From Ambrosia x helenae (lineage: Eukaryota > Streptophyta > Magnoliopsida > Asterales > Asteraceae): a stretch of DNA of 64,000 nucleotides. The translations under genes were made by a program, and so were the position numbers. Positions 19,161 through 30,181 of the stretch are shown here, piece after piece (the stretch's first letter is position 1; the number at the start of each line of letters is the position of its first letter). The notes under the pieces are model-generated. The model did not search any database. It was not told the origin of the DNA and worked only from the letters and a program-made list of their open reading frames with translations. The DNA is taken from positions 116,437,419-116,501,418 of the forward strand of contig CM061227.1 in the NCBI GenBank assembly GCA_030844895.1, in the 5' to 3' direction.

Positions 19161-22077
19161 TCAGCCCGAAAGGCATCTTCGTGTAGCAATATATGCCGGC
19201 GTCAGTGTGGAACGCCGTTTTTTCCTCATCTTCTCTGGCCATTTTGATTTGGTGGTATCCCTTGTACGCGTCCAGAAAACACTTGAACTTATATGGTGCT
19301 ACTGCGTCTACCTTGAGGTCTATTTCCGGCAATGGATATGCGTCTTTTGGACATGCCTTGTTCAGATCTTTATAGTCTACGCACATCCTCCATGTCCCAT
19401 CGTGTTTCCTGACCATGACTGGGTTCGCTACCCAGGTGTGATATCTAGTCTTCCTCAGAATTCCAGCTTCTTCTAGCTTTTTCACCTCTTGGACCACCGC
19501 CGCTCTTCTTTCAGGAGCCATGCTCCGTCTTTTTTGTGTGACAGGTTTAACGGATGGATAAGTGGCCAGCTTGTGTTCCGCCCTTGATCTTGCTATTCCG
19601 TCATGTCTGCATGCTTGAAAGCAAATATGTCTATGTTGCTTCTCAATACCTGTTTCAGCTTTTCACGTGCTGCGGCAGATAGGGTATCTCCTATCGTTAC
19701 TGTCTGTTCTGGGTATTCTGTGTTTAACACCCATCTTTCTGGTCCAACCAATCCAGTGGGTGCTTGGCGGAATGATTTGCGATCTGTTGTCGCGCAGGCT
19801 TTATCTCCGGTTACTGTCACTACCCCCTGAGGAGTTGGGAACGTCATGAAACCTCTGGCTGTGGAGACCAATGCGTCTATCTTTCCCAGGGTATATCGCC
19901 CCATGATCACATTGTATTGGGAGTTAGCAGGGATGACCAGGAAGGTTACTAACACTGTCCGTTCTTTTCGCCCGTCCCCTATTGTGACGGGGAATGTTAG
20001 TTGCCCCAAGGGTTCGATGCTTTCTCCTGTGAATCCCCGGACAGGCCCTCTAGCTGGCTCCAACATCCTTTGGTCCTCCGGACGCATGCGCCGGAAGCAC
20101 GGTTCGTATATAATGTCCTCCGAGCTTCCCGTGTCTACGAGGATTCTTCTCATGCTGTAGTCACCGACCGCCGCAGAGATAACTAAAGCTTCCATGCTCA
20201 GCATTCGATAATGAGGTGGAATTGTTATTGTTGCTTCCATCCACGGCTCGATTCTTTCAAACGATCTCTTCCGGTCGGTCCTTGTTTCAAACCTAACCAT
20301 GTTTATTTCCCATGGCCTTTTTCCCGCAGCTTTGTCTGTACTGGCCGAAGACGGGCCCGGCTTGACATCTCTTACAAGGTGGGTCAGCTTTCCGGTCCTG
20401 ACAAAATAATCGATCTGCTTCTTCAACTGAAAACAGTCGTTTGTCTCGTGCCCGTTTCCTTTGTGGTAAGCACAATATTTGGATTTGTCCTGGGACGGTG
20501 AATCTTTCATCGGGCGAGGGATATTAAACTTCAAATCTTCAGACTCCAGGATTTGGAGGGGTGTTTTTGTTAGTTCCGGGTACTCGAATTTTGGCCTAGA
20601 CGAGCCCTCTCCCTTTCCTGCGAAAGTATCTTGTGATCTTTCTGTCTTTCGCCTTTCGTCCCTCCGATCTTCTCGCGTGTCATTGCGAGCATATGGGTGC
20701 CTCTCCGGGCGTCCCCTGTTTTTGTGACCCTGATGTTCCCTGGGAACTTCTTGGTTCTTCGCTGTTTCTTGCTTTTTTCGCACCGCATGATTCATGGCTA
20801 TGGATTTTTCTTGCTTCACGTAGGCCTTCGCGATAGTCATCATTTCGTCCATGGTCTGTGGATAGCCTGTGGGGCCGTGTAACTTCCGCAAAAGGCCGTC
20901 ATCATTTACTCCCATGGTGAATGCTGTACATGCCAATTCTTCCGTCAGTCCGGGGATCTGTAGTCTTTCTTTGTTAAATCGGATTATGAAATGTTCCATA
21001 GATTCATTATCCCTTTGACGGATATGCATCACTTCATCCCTGTATTTCGTGTGTCTTCTCTGCTGGCTGAATTGTTGGGAGAAACCCTTTACAATTTCCT
21101 TCCAATTGGATACCGATCCTGTAGGCAAACTGTCCCACCAGACTCGGGCCGCTCCAATGAGAGTCTGGACAAACATATGGCACCAAGCCGGCATGGGCCA
21201 ATCTTTCGATCGTCCGGCTGACTCAAAAATGCTTAAATGATCGTCCGGATCACCTGTCCCGTCGTATTTTCCCACGGTTGACGGTAATTTCAGGTTTTGC
21301 GGGAGTGGTGCATTAGCTATCCGTTCAGTAAATTTAGAGTACGTGACCATCGCCGGGGGACGATAGGGGCGAGTAAGTTCTTCGTCATCCCCTTCTTCTT
21401 GATGGTCTGGGGACCCGCGTGCGAGTCACGTCTACCCGGCCGGGTTGTGTCGTATGGTTCAATGATCGAGTGAGAGTTGGCGTGTCTTCGTACGATAACC
21501 TTGTTCCCGCCCCTTCATAGGAAATTCCTCTGTCCTGCCTGGAGGCCTGGGTGCCGTTTCCTAATCCCAGGGGCATGGATTGAGTAGGTTGATACATGTA
21601 GGGAAAGCCATACGGGTATGGGTTTCCTGCTACTGTGGGGTACATGTATCCGTATGGGGGTATAGGTAATTGTGGAAAGTATGGCTGATTCCCGGAGGTT
21701 ATTGGGGAATACATCGGCATTGAGACGGGTGCCAGGGGTGCGTTCATAGCAGCCGAAAAAAGTGGTAGGGTTGATGCAGCCATCATCCACGAAGTGGTTC
21801 CTGGGGTGGAAGAGACCCCCATCATTGCCATGGGTGTTGTAATTGGTTGTGAGTATGTGCTGGCTTGAATTGGTTCGATGAAAGGTAACGCGGAAGGAAC
21901 TGGTGTCACAGAAGGTGCGGGCCGGGACCCACTCTGTGTCCTCCGGGGGGATGTGAACCCCGGGGGTTGTTCCATCAGAATTTCCTCGTCAACATGTTCT
22001 GGTGATTGGCGGTCTTCTTCCAGCCTTTCTTGAACACCAGACGTGATTCCGCGCAGGGATGTATTGTTGGTTGTCAT
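19161..22077 (-). pseudogene. gypsy element 1 gag, protease and first part of RT
   Basis: Read on the minus strand. A likely gag start at 22077 (MTTNNTSLRG) follows the PBS by about 45 bp. A proline- and methionine-rich N-terminal part runs to about 21,420, where the frame changes by one base. The gag capsid domain follows (DPDDHLSIFE, ARVWWDSLPTG, FIIRFNKERLQ), then a zinc-knuckle-like CAYHKGNGHETNDC. The aspartic protease has VDTGSSEDIIY near 20,130. A further one-base frame change is at about 19,585. RT begins with WANPVMVRK, WRMCVDYKDLNKA and CFLDAYKGYHQIKM and stops at MPFGL, where the nested element is inserted. Two frame changes plus the insertion make it a pseudogene. Confidence 0.9.
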
Positions 22078-22120
22078 TTTCTTTTGCGAGTAGGAAGAAT
22101 GCCTTTCTGCCTTGTTTCCG

Positions 22121-22138
22121 TCCCACGGATGGCGCCAA
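22121..22138 (-). other. Primer binding site of gypsy element 1
   Basis: Minus strand TTGGCGCCATCCGTGGGA directly follows the 5' LTR. TGGCGCC starts are common in Tat/Athila-type elements. The same core follows the 5' LTR of element 2 (about 43299-43312). Confidence 0.7.
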
Positions 22139-22595
22139 TGAAGAAGTAAGAACCTGGGATGGTACCTTGAATCTTCTGTATGATGCAGAATAGGGGATTC
22201 TTTCCAACTTGCCTTAGAATGGTGAATAAGGAATCTGCAAAACAAAACACCGTTAGGACTCGTCACAGGATTGGGGGTAATCCTGTGACCACCCTCCGGC
22301 GTGAGAATAAGTATCTGTTTGATGTGAGGGGTAAAGCTTATATGGATTGAGTATTTGCAAAAGCTGTGTCGTTCTTTACCTTTACTTCTCCTTTTATAGT
22401 TGCTCCTTTGATTATCGAGGGGAGACATTCCTTGCATGATTGTCTCTTCGCTGAATTAGCCTTTTGACCAGCTTTCTATTTAATGCGTTTGACTTGTGTT
22501 GACTTGTTTTGACTTTGCGTAGTCGGTGGGCTTTCTATTGTTTGGGCTCATGGTTCTGAGGTTTGGGCTGGGTTTACCTGGGCCATACCTCGTCA
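22139..22595 (-). repeat. 5' LTR of gypsy element 1
   Basis: 457 bp. A TATA-like ACTATAAAAG lies on the minus strand at 22391-22400. Target duplication CCTTA follows at 22596-22600. Confidence 0.95.
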
Positions 22596-22600
22596 CCTTA

Positions 22601-23974
22601 CATTTGAAAAGACAAAAGAGGGAGAATGACATGAGTATACATATTAGAATACACATGAAGAGTTCTTAAAGAAAAAAAAAATTCACTCATATGTTGGGTG
22701 CTATAGAGAGGAGTAGTTTCTACTATGTGTCATAAGTTCTAACACTATAATTTTACCTGGTGTAACCTCGGGCGCGTGAGCCATCTTCGGCAGTACAGAC
22801 TGCTTCGGTTGTTGTACCTTGGGAGACAGACGCGTTGTCTTTAGTAGAGGCGCGAAATCTGTTTTAAAATTGTAGGACATGGGTCACGATTTTATTTAAA
22901 ATAATATTAATATAAATAATAGAGACACACTCTTTATACATTTGAAAAATTGTAGTACATGCACCGTATACAAATCCAAACGAAAATAATATAAAATACA
23001 ACATAAAAAGATTCAAACCGAAGTCTTCAACAAGAGTTTGAATTGCGTCTTCTCATACGAATCTTTGCATATTCTTCAATGAAACCTTAAACCATGTCTT
23101 TTGTACGATCATTCTTGGCTGATACCTCAATAATACTTCGCCTCTGAATGATGGGTAGAGCCTAGCATCGTTGAGGTAAGACCCCTTTTATTTAGTACCG
23201 TTACCACCCTGCCCCTAATTAGTTAATGTGCACCAATATTTAAAAAAAGAAAACAACTTCTTTATGGTAAAACCCCTATTTAGTATCAAGTTTTTTTTTT
23301 CTTTTTAAGGATGAGCATTTGGTACCGAGTACTCGTATCGAATGGTATTTTCGGTACCAGTATAGTACATTTTTCTTTATCATGGATAATCGAACTAGTA
23401 CCATCTTAACATTGGTACGGATACCGTATTCGTTTTTATAGTTTTCTCAACGTGACACTATATAATCCATTGAAAATGGAGTTATATTAGCAACAAAGCT
23501 TTTATTCAGTAATGTTAACCTTTCTGTTTCAATATGTACGGAGTTTAAACCGCGTCTCGCAGCAACACACGAGTGTAAACCACGTCCCACAACTTGCCAC
23601 TTGTTAAAGATATATTAAAAGTTGAGACTTAAGGATATATTAAGACTTTAATGAGAAGATAAGGTCAAACGCCAATGACAGCTGAAATATCTTAAGAGTT
23701 ATAATCTACCTATAAGTGGCATGTGTATCGAAAAAGTGTATAAACTTCACTTTGACCTAACCCAAATGGACAAATGGAATATTGGTAATAGGGCATCAAA
23801 TTCATTTCTCTTTTTAATTCTTTGATGACCACGTTCAATTTATCATCAACCCCTCAATCTAAACATCTTACATGTTACATGTTTATATCAGATGACAAAA
23901 CTTAAATCGGAAAATTAAGATGATTAAATCTTAATTAGTTAACACAATAGAATTTTATTTTTGAACATACAGAA
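22601..23974. other. Intergenic
   Basis: No supported gene. A GC-richer patch at about 22760-22860 is flanked by possible splice-like sequence but has no recognisable protein. 23200-23290 resembles 3640-3720. The rest is AT-rich. Confidence 0.4.
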
Positions 23975-24067
23975 TAATGTACCTTTTGTGGATGTGATAA
24001 GTAAAATGATTAAATACACTATAAGAGTAATGGAAGAAGAGGGCTAACATGAAAAACGAGAGTGTAT

Positions 24068-24180
24068 CAGACGAGCCAAGGACAACTTCCTAAAATCCAC
24101 TTCAGTGGTTGTCTAATTGTATGGGTACAATTTACAACCCTAGATTTCTATGGATTTAGGCAAGTCATCCTTGGCTATCC
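24068..24180 (-). ncRNA. MIR169: MIR169 precursor hairpin, copy 1
   Basis: On the minus strand the 5' arm carries the miR169 sequence TAGCCAAGGATGACTTGCC plus TA (mature 24177-24157). The 3' arm (about 24092-24072) reads GGAAGTTGTCCTTGGCTCG, the usual form of the miR169 star. The arms pair over about 26 bp with G-U pairs and small bulges, extending through CTAAATCCA / TGGATTTTAG, with a loop of about 60 nt. miR169 is a conserved plant microRNA that guides cleavage of NF-YA mRNAs and acts in drought, nitrogen and flowering responses. Expression cannot be judged here. The plus strand can also fold but would place the conserved sequence in the wrong arm. Confidence 0.88.
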
Positions 24181-24544
24181 AATTCGCTCTTCGGTCTTCA
24201 TATAAGACCTCTCTTCCTTTCCGTTTCCCTTTCACATTAAACTCTTCTTCTAGAAAAGTTGCACTCTAAACTATGAGAAATGATTATCACCGTGTCTTAC
24301 CATGGCACAATGCATTCTTTATTGACATACTTGTAGATATATAATGACACATATATATAGGTGTCACGTATAGGAGATGTGAAATTGCAAGAATATCATT
24401 TCTAACTCTACGTCCCTACCCAAGCCAAGATGTCCACTTGTGAGTTGTGATAACATGCTTTTTGTTTTCTTTTATGGGCATTTTAGAAATTAATCAACTA
24501 CCCATAAAAGAATATATTCTAATTGTGGAGATATTATCCACCTA

Positions 24545-24920
24545 GGGTTAGATCAAATACACAGTGAAAGAAAAGTAAGAAGTCGTAGAAAGCCTATCAA
24601 ATGGACTCCGATTGAACTCATTCAAGCAACATTGGAACCGTCTTATAGAACCCTACGACGTTAGTTTTTAGGTCTTCGTTTTTTGGGGTTTTAGCTTGTA
24701 GTTTTTAGAATATGCGTTATATTATTGTGTCTTTTATGTACCATTGTGTCTTTTTTCTTATTTTCATCATTGTGTCATTTTTTCAATTCATTGTGTTATA
24801 TTTTTTGGCACTGTGTTATATTGTGTGGCTCATTGTGTCATATTTCATGTTCTATTGTGTTTTTTTGTATTCTTCTCACCCTTCTCATTTTTATTACACT
24901 GTGTAGAATAACTTGACCCC
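24545..24920. mobile_element. Mutator-type MITE in duplicated block copy 1
   Basis: 376 bp, flanked by the 9-bp duplication ATCCACCTA (24536-24544 and 24921-24929), the length expected for Mutator-like elements. The ends are GGGTTAGATCAAATACACAGTG and, reverse-complemented, GGGGTCAAGTTATTCTACAC. The interior has about nine CATTGTGTC-like units. The paralogous site near 46433-46441 has a single ATCCACCTA and no insert. Confidence 0.8.
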
Positions 24921-25345
24921 ATCCACCTATATACATATATTTAGATCGTATGTTCACAATAGTATGCAATAGGCAATATGTGATACAACTTTGCTTTCTT
25001 TTTTTCTTGTTATATACCTAATATTTTTTTTTTTACTTTTTGTATAGACATCCTACTCAAAGATATTCCTGTGTACCTGTTTGTTTTCCCTCTTTTACAA
25101 GTGTTCAAAGGCAAATCGGGTATTTTGTGATGAAGTCAAAGTAGTGATTGTCTGATTGGCGCAAAGGTGTGAAGTGTCAACTCATGATTTTAATTAAGTC
25201 AACTTTCATGAACTTGTTCTATTTGACATATAGATTTTGACCGGACATAGATTGTATTCGCTTATATCTTTTTATTCTGTTGCAATACTCTTTATTGATG
25301 TGAAAGAGATTTAAAGAAATTAAACGATGAAAGTCATTGGTTTTT

Positions 25346-25428
25346 TTTTAAACAATCCAAATCACATGAATAAGTCCAAAAAATTATGCATACATACATA
25401 TATATATATGTGTATATATATATATATA
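25346..25428. repeat. (TA)n / (CATA)n microsatellite
   Basis: CATACATACATATATATAT followed by TGTATATATATATATATAGG; the left seat of the first of three consecutive elements. Confidence 0.8.
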
Positions 25429-25661
25429 GGGTAAGGTTCCTGTAAGAAAATGTGTTTTTGTAGGAAGTGTATGAAGTGTTTTTGGCCCTTAGATCTAGAA
25501 ATTGATGGTTAAGATTAAACCATTAGTTTTAATTAAATTCAAGTTAATTATTGTAAAAGATGGGGCTAAATCTGTCCAATAAGTATTTTATTTGAGGGTA
25601 AATTTGGTATTGTTTTATTTTTAATTAAGTAAAGTTTATAACTCCTCCACCATCTTAGCTA

Positions 25662-25698
<37 letters not shown>

Positions 25699-26458
25699 AA
25701 ATTCTGTTATAAAAATGTGTTTTTATAGATGTTTATAAAACACTTTATTGTTATATGAGAAGAGTTTTTTGTATTCTTGGTTTATGGTATAAGAAGTGTT
25801 TTAATGTTATACACTTGTAACGTAAGAAGTGTTTTATTTCTGATATGTATTCTTGATTTCTTTTATACAAAAGTGTTTTTTATAGAAGTTTGTAAAACAC
25901 TTTATTGTTATATGAGAAGAGTTTTTGCATTCTTAGTTTCTGATATGAGAAGTGTTTTTAATGTTATACATTTGTAATATAAGAAGTGTTTTAATGTTGT
26001 ACACTTGTAACGTAAGAAGTGTTTTATTTCTGATATGTATTATTGGTTTCTTTTATACAAAAGTGTTTTTTTTATAGATGTTTATAAAACACTTTATTGT
26101 TATATGAGAAGAGTTTTTGTTTCTTGGTTTCTGGTATGAGAAGTGTTTTTAATGTTATACACTTGTAACATAAGAAGTGTTTTATTTCTGCTATGTATTC
26201 TTTAGTGTCTGTTATACAAAATAAAACTCAGTTTTTTTTTTTTTTTTTTTTTTTTTTTTGAGATTTCGATCTTGTAAAATTAAAATTACAGTCATGTGAA
26301 TAATGAGATGAAGATAGAGTGCTAAAATTATGGGGGTTACTTAATTTAAAAATTGATAATAAAGACTTAAAAGCCCTTAATCTCTAATTTTAATCCAATG
26401 GCTATTAATCTTTCCTACACTTCTCACACAAATCAATTTTCTTACCAGATCCTCTACC
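25429..26458. mobile_element. TA-microsatellite-seated element with internal tandem repeats
   Basis: About 1.03 kb with imperfect inverted ends: left GGGTAAGGTTCCTGTAAGAAAA, right (reverse complement) GGTAGAGGATCTGGTAAGAAAA. It is flanked on both sides by (TA)n. Inside are a (CT)n tract (25665-25697), three units of about 155-185 bp (25716-26218) rich in AAGTGTTTTA and GTTATACACTTGTAA, and a poly-T run (about 26231-26259). No coding capacity. Confidence 0.65.
25716..26218. repeat. Tandem repeat, about three units of 155-185 bp
   Basis: Each unit has ATAAAACACTTTATTGTTATATGAGAAGAG, GTATGAGAAGTGTTTT, ATGTTATACACTTGTAA and TTTCTGATATGTATTCTT in the same order, with small indels (sequences split here for brevity into motif names). 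Confidence 0.75.
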
Positions 26459-26472
26459 TATATATATATATA

Positions 26473-26832
26473 GGGGGCGGTTATTCTACAAAAGTAAAGA
26501 AACGTGCGAAGGATGCGAAGGATATTTATACATGATAATTACGTAATGATAATTACGTAATGTTTTTTATGTTCATGAAAGCATTACGTAATTATCATTA
26601 CGTAATTATCATTACGTAATTATCATGCATTTGTACATGATAATTACGTAATGATAATTACGTAATGTTTTTTATGTTTATGAAGGCATTACGTAATTAT
26701 CATTACGTAATTATCATTACGTAATTATCATGCATTTGTGCATTACGTAATTATCATTACGTAATTATCATGTACAACGTGATCCTTCGCACGCTTCGCA
26801 CGATTTTATATTTTTGTATTTGATCCTGCCCC
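26473..26832. mobile_element. Hairpin MITE with TTACGTAAT array, copy 1
   Basis: 360 bp, in (TA)n. The ends GGGGGCGGTTATTCTACAAA and (reverse complement) GGGGCAGGATCAAATACAAA form inverted repeats, followed by inverted CGTGCGAAGGATGCGAAGG / CCTTCGCACGCTTCGCACG. The core holds 12 copies of TTACGTAAT arranged as TGATAATTACGTAATG and its inverse, so the whole element can fold on itself. Confidence 0.75.
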
Positions 26833-26850
26833 TATATATATATATATATA

Positions 26851-27163
26851 GGGCGGTTATTCTACAAAAATAAAGAATCGTGCGAAGCGTGCGAAGGATA
26901 TTTGTACATGATAATTACGTAATGATAATTACGTAATGTTTTTTATGTTCATGAAAGCATTACGTAATTATCATTACGTAATTATCATGCATTTGTACAT
27001 GATAATTACGTAATGATAATTACGTAATGTTTTTTATGTTCATGAAGGCATTACGTAATTATCATTACGTAATTATCATGCATTTGTGCATTACGTAATT
27101 ATCATGTGCAAAGTGATCCTTCGCACGCTTCGCACGTTTATATTACTTTGTATTTGATCCTGC

Positions 27164-27166
<3 letters not shown>
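26851..27166. mobile_element. Hairpin MITE with TTACGTAAT array, copy 2
   Basis: 316 bp, same ends and orientation as copy 1, separated only by (TA)n. It has nine TTACGTAAT units instead of 12. The closeness suggests one inserted next to the other in the same microsatellite, or a tandem duplication. Confidence 0.75.

Positions 27167-27206
<40 letters not shown>
27167..27206. repeat. (TA)n microsatellite
   Basis: About 20 TA units to the right of the second hairpin MITE; begins and ends next to CCCC / GGC boundaries. Confidence 0.9.
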
Positions 27207-27208
<2 letters not shown>

Positions 27209-27629
27209 CTAAGTATCCACAAAAAATCCAAAATTTTGAAGAACTCAGGAAACTCTAACTTCCCAAGCTTTTTATCATCTGAAAAAATTAGGGGATGTAA
27301 TATACATGTTTTTAAGAGTTTTGAGCCAAAAAAAATTAAAAAGCGCCTAGTGGATATTTTTAAAAAAAATAAATAAGTTTTTTTGTGTAACGTATGTTAC
27401 ACACTTTACAGACATGTAACACATGTAACACAAAAAACTTATTTATTTTTATAAGTAAAAGTATGCATGTTTTATACTCACATCTACGCCCGAGCACGTA
27501 TGTTTCAGACCTTGATACTCAAAGCCTTAATTTTCGGTCCTAAAACAACTTAGAAACAGAAGGAAACAAGTCTATAACTTAAAATTGATTAAATTAGAAA
27601 AATTATTTTTTTTAGCCATCGCGGTCCGC

Positions 27630-28827
27630 TAAGACAGTCAAACAGTCAAAGTTCCAGTCAAAGTCCTAGTCAAAGTCTCAGTCAAAATCCTAGTCAAAGT
27701 CTCAGTCAAAATCCTAGTCAAAGTCTTAGTTAAAATCCTAGTCAAAGTCCTAGTCAAATAGTCAATTCATCTTAAAACCTTACTTTATTGTGTTGACCAA
27801 TTTTAAAGCCTAATTGAATCCAAAACTAGTATAAAAACCCACCTATGATCCATTACACTTTGCACCTCTAAATCGATTGTTTCAATTCGATTAAACTCTC
27901 CCTCATACTCTTCTTCTAGAGTATATTACTTCTACATTTGAAGCTTTGATTATAAGCTCTTGTAATTGGCGAATTGGAAGCTTGATATTTTTTCCTTTTT
28001 GGTTTCTTTTCTTCTAAATTGGACTAGTTTCGTTGTTGAATCTTTGGATTGCTCGCATTTTCACGCTCGCTTAGTCATCTAGTCATTTGGCGAAAGTGAG
28101 TATTTCCTATCCCTTTGTCTTTATTTACTTTTGGGGTGTTACATGTACACTTATACAAATACACATACAAGTTCATAGTTTTACAATACAATTCTAGTAC
28201 ATTGTGCATTTGCTTACATGCGTGCTTTATGCTTAGACATTACATGTAGAACACATTTGTACTTAGTGAAATCATTAACCATGTACAAGCCGACCTTAAC
28301 ATTGGATAGCGCTATTGGATTGACAACCCACCTAGGTGATTCCCCCCCTTTTTCATCGGAGAATCCATGGTCATTGTTAAGTTATTATCCATTTATTGGA
28401 TAAGTACACCGCCGTTCATTTTAGTACATTTATACAGTCACAGGATTGATTTCGCTCATTTGTATGATACATAGTTACATAAATGCACTGTAGCTTTGCA
28501 CTTGAATTGTATAACATTTTTCCAACTTACTATATGTATTAAAACTAGGAATGCTCACCAACATTTCTTATGTTGACAAAACCTATTTTGTACATGTTTC
28601 AGGTGCAGTTTGATCTTAGTTCCATTGCATTGGATTTTAGTGCTTGCTTTTAATAAGTTATTTCAGTTTTCATGTTTCGTTTAGACTTTTGTATTTTTTT
28701 TCCCATTTCATCTATGTAAGACAATTTAAATTATTCAATAATATATTTACATTTTAGTACCATGTGCTTTTGAACAATCGTCACTACGTGACACCTCGAT
28801 GATTCCGTCATCGGTTGGGGTGTTACA
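27630..28827 (+). mobile_element. Truncated or solo LTR related to the nested LARD-like element
   Basis: The right part (about 28080-28827) follows the same plan as the LTRs at 13090-13826 and 18420-19160: GTGAGTATT.CCTATCCC, GATTGACAACCC, TTTTTCATCGGAGAATCC, CAGGTGCAGTTTGATC, and the terminus CGGTTGGGGTGTTACA. A TATA box TATAAAAA is at 27830-27837. I could not find the left end or a matching 5-bp duplication, so the start is approximate. There is no second LTR or primer site beside it. Confidence 0.65.
27636..27798. promoter_or_regulatory. W-box array upstream of an LTR TATA box
   Basis: Eleven copies of AGTCAA (inverse of the W-box core TTGACT) at 27636-27765 in a roughly 12-bp rhythm (AGTCAAAGTCCT variants), plus one TTGACC at 27793-27798. 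They lie 30-195 bp upstream of TATAAAAA at 27830. W boxes bind WRKY factors. Confidence 0.6.
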
Positions 28828-29120
28828 CAAAGTCAGGTTGTGGGGTCCTCTATCTGCAGGTACGTAACATATTGGACATATGATTTTGCGTAACTCATCT
28901 AAATGTGTTGAATGGGACTGAAAATTATAGAATGGATATTTTTATCATAATTTTTGAAAAGTTTTAATTAACATGTCAATTCGGACACTACATGTTTATT
29001 AGTGACAACCCATGGGCCAAAGCCTGATTACTTTTGTATTGTGTCAAGGACGCAGTGCTATAAACGATTAGATGTTTGTAGTTTTTTCAGGTACAACAAG
29101 CATTGTAGAATTTTGACAAG
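28828..29120. other. Intergenic
   Basis: Nothing recognised; moderately AT-rich, no ORF of note. Confidence 0.4.
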
Positions 29121-29154
29121 TGTGTCGATCGATTTGATCATCACTGTAGTGATG

Positions 29155-30050
29155 TGAAGAAACAATAAGTATACCGGAGATTAGGACTAATCACCGGGGG
29201 GTTAATACTTATGTTACTGTCAGATTAATCCTTTACCCAAACCGTGATGGTGACCCGTATGAGTGTTAGTGTGAGTGAGTGTGTATGTGAAGTGTATGAG
29301 AACACAAGAGTTAAGTGGTTCGGTCGTTAATGACCTACGTCCACTGTAAGTACACCGGAATATTATTGATAATAAGAGAGATTACAATGAGTGAGTGTAG
29401 TAGTGATGGTTATTTCTGAATGATCTACAAGGATTGCATGTAATCCTATTTATAAGCGCCGCAGTGGGCTGCATGGAATGGCCCACGGGTGATACCATTG
29501 GTCTGGGCCCAACCGAGGCCCAAGCCCATGGTCCTTCTGAAAATGGCGGGAAAAGGCAGATTATTGTTGATGACGTCACGCTATAGTGTGGTCGTTGTTG
29601 TAGCCGGACACGTGGCGGATTTCTGATGGTGCACAGTAACGTCGTACTTGCTACAGTGTTCAGGCTGTCCATGCTGTCTGATGTGACGTCTGACAGTTGG
29701 CGAGGTAATGCCTGCTGGTTACTATTCACGACATCATGCACAGTGCAGCCGTTCACCTTTTGTACGTTCTGCCACATGTCCTTCTCCTGCTGGTGTGTAC
29801 TCTGACATGGATCTTTATGAATCTTCCTTCTGCCGTTCTTTGTACTTCGTATAAGAGGTGCCAGGGGAAGATTCCGCGCGTGGTAATACGCGCGTATCAG
29901 GTGTTGTATGTTGCTTATCGTATGCTTTGGCGCGCAAGACATGCCGATTGCTTGTCCCCGCGCGAGCGTGTTCCCGCGCCATGATCTGGCGTGGGGTTGC
30001 TGTTGCACGGGGATAGGGACGCCTTTCAGATTAGGCTCCCTATCCCTTCA
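29155..30050 (-). repeat. 3' LTR of gypsy element 2
   Basis: 896 bp, about 1.3% different from 43313-44208 by eye. Adjacent on the inner side, minus strand, is the purine-rich ACTAGGGGGACT (30051-30062), the polypurine tract. A 208-codon frame inside the LTR occurs in both LTRs and has no domain; I treat it as chance. Confidence 0.93.
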
Positions 30051-30181
30051 AGTCCCCCTAGTCTAGGACTTCTCCTGCTCGCTGATGAGGAGGTGGAGTG
30101 CTAGACTCAAAATGTGTTAGTCGCAGATGAAAGCTCATTTGCTTGTGTTGTAGCTCTTAGGCGCGGGTTCTTGAAAAGTTC

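Larger units (their letters stand above)
3937..22595 (-). mobile_element. Tat-lineage Ty3/gypsy retrotransposon 1 (with a nested insertion)
   Basis: Complete LTR element in minus orientation, 18.7 kb including an 8-kb nested element. Both LTRs are 457 bp, start TGAAGAAGTAAG on the plus strand and end CTCGTCA. The 5-bp target duplication CCTTA is at 3932-3936 and 22596-22600. By eye the LTRs differ at a single base (an A/G near 4009 versus 22211), so the insertion is recent. On the minus strand the order is 5' LTR, PBS, gag, protease, RT, RNase H, a second RNase H-like segment, integrase, 3' LTR. Two plus-strand genes lie between integrase and the 3' LTR. That opposite-strand arrangement and the extra RNase H are typical of the Tat/Ogre lineage. 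Several frameshifts make gag-pol defective. Confidence 0.95.
23975..25345. repeat. Duplicated block, copy 1 (contains MIR169 copy 1)
   Basis: Matches 45895-47596 and 53128-53160 in order but with clear divergence. Shared stretches include GACGAGCCAAGGAC, GCAAGTCATCCTTGGCTATC, GATGTGAAATTGCAAGA, AAGATGTCCACTTGT, CAACCCATAAAAGAATATAT, GATTTTGACGGGACATAG (or near it) and the end around GGGATTTAAGGAAATTA. Copy 1 has the 24545-24920 MITE; copy 2 has a Tourist-like element and a LINE. Confidence 0.8.

Noticed and set aside
24068..24180. MIR169 on the plus strand
   Set aside because: The plus strand would put a diverged GAGCCAAGGACAACTT in the 5' arm. The conserved miR169 and the usual 5p position fit only the minus strand.
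24712..24916. Two overlapping hydrophobic ORFs of about 63 codons
   Set aside because: Products of the CATTGTGTC repeat inside a MITE; both frames are equally open.
26520..27110. CRISPR-like array of TTACGTAATTATCA
   Set aside because: Units are palindromic, unevenly spaced and lack unique spacers. They sit inside plant MITEs with inverted ends.
29382..30008. 208-codon ORF, repeated at 43540-44166
   Set aside because: Lies wholly inside the LTRs of gypsy element 2, has no recognisable domain and overlaps LTR control sequence.
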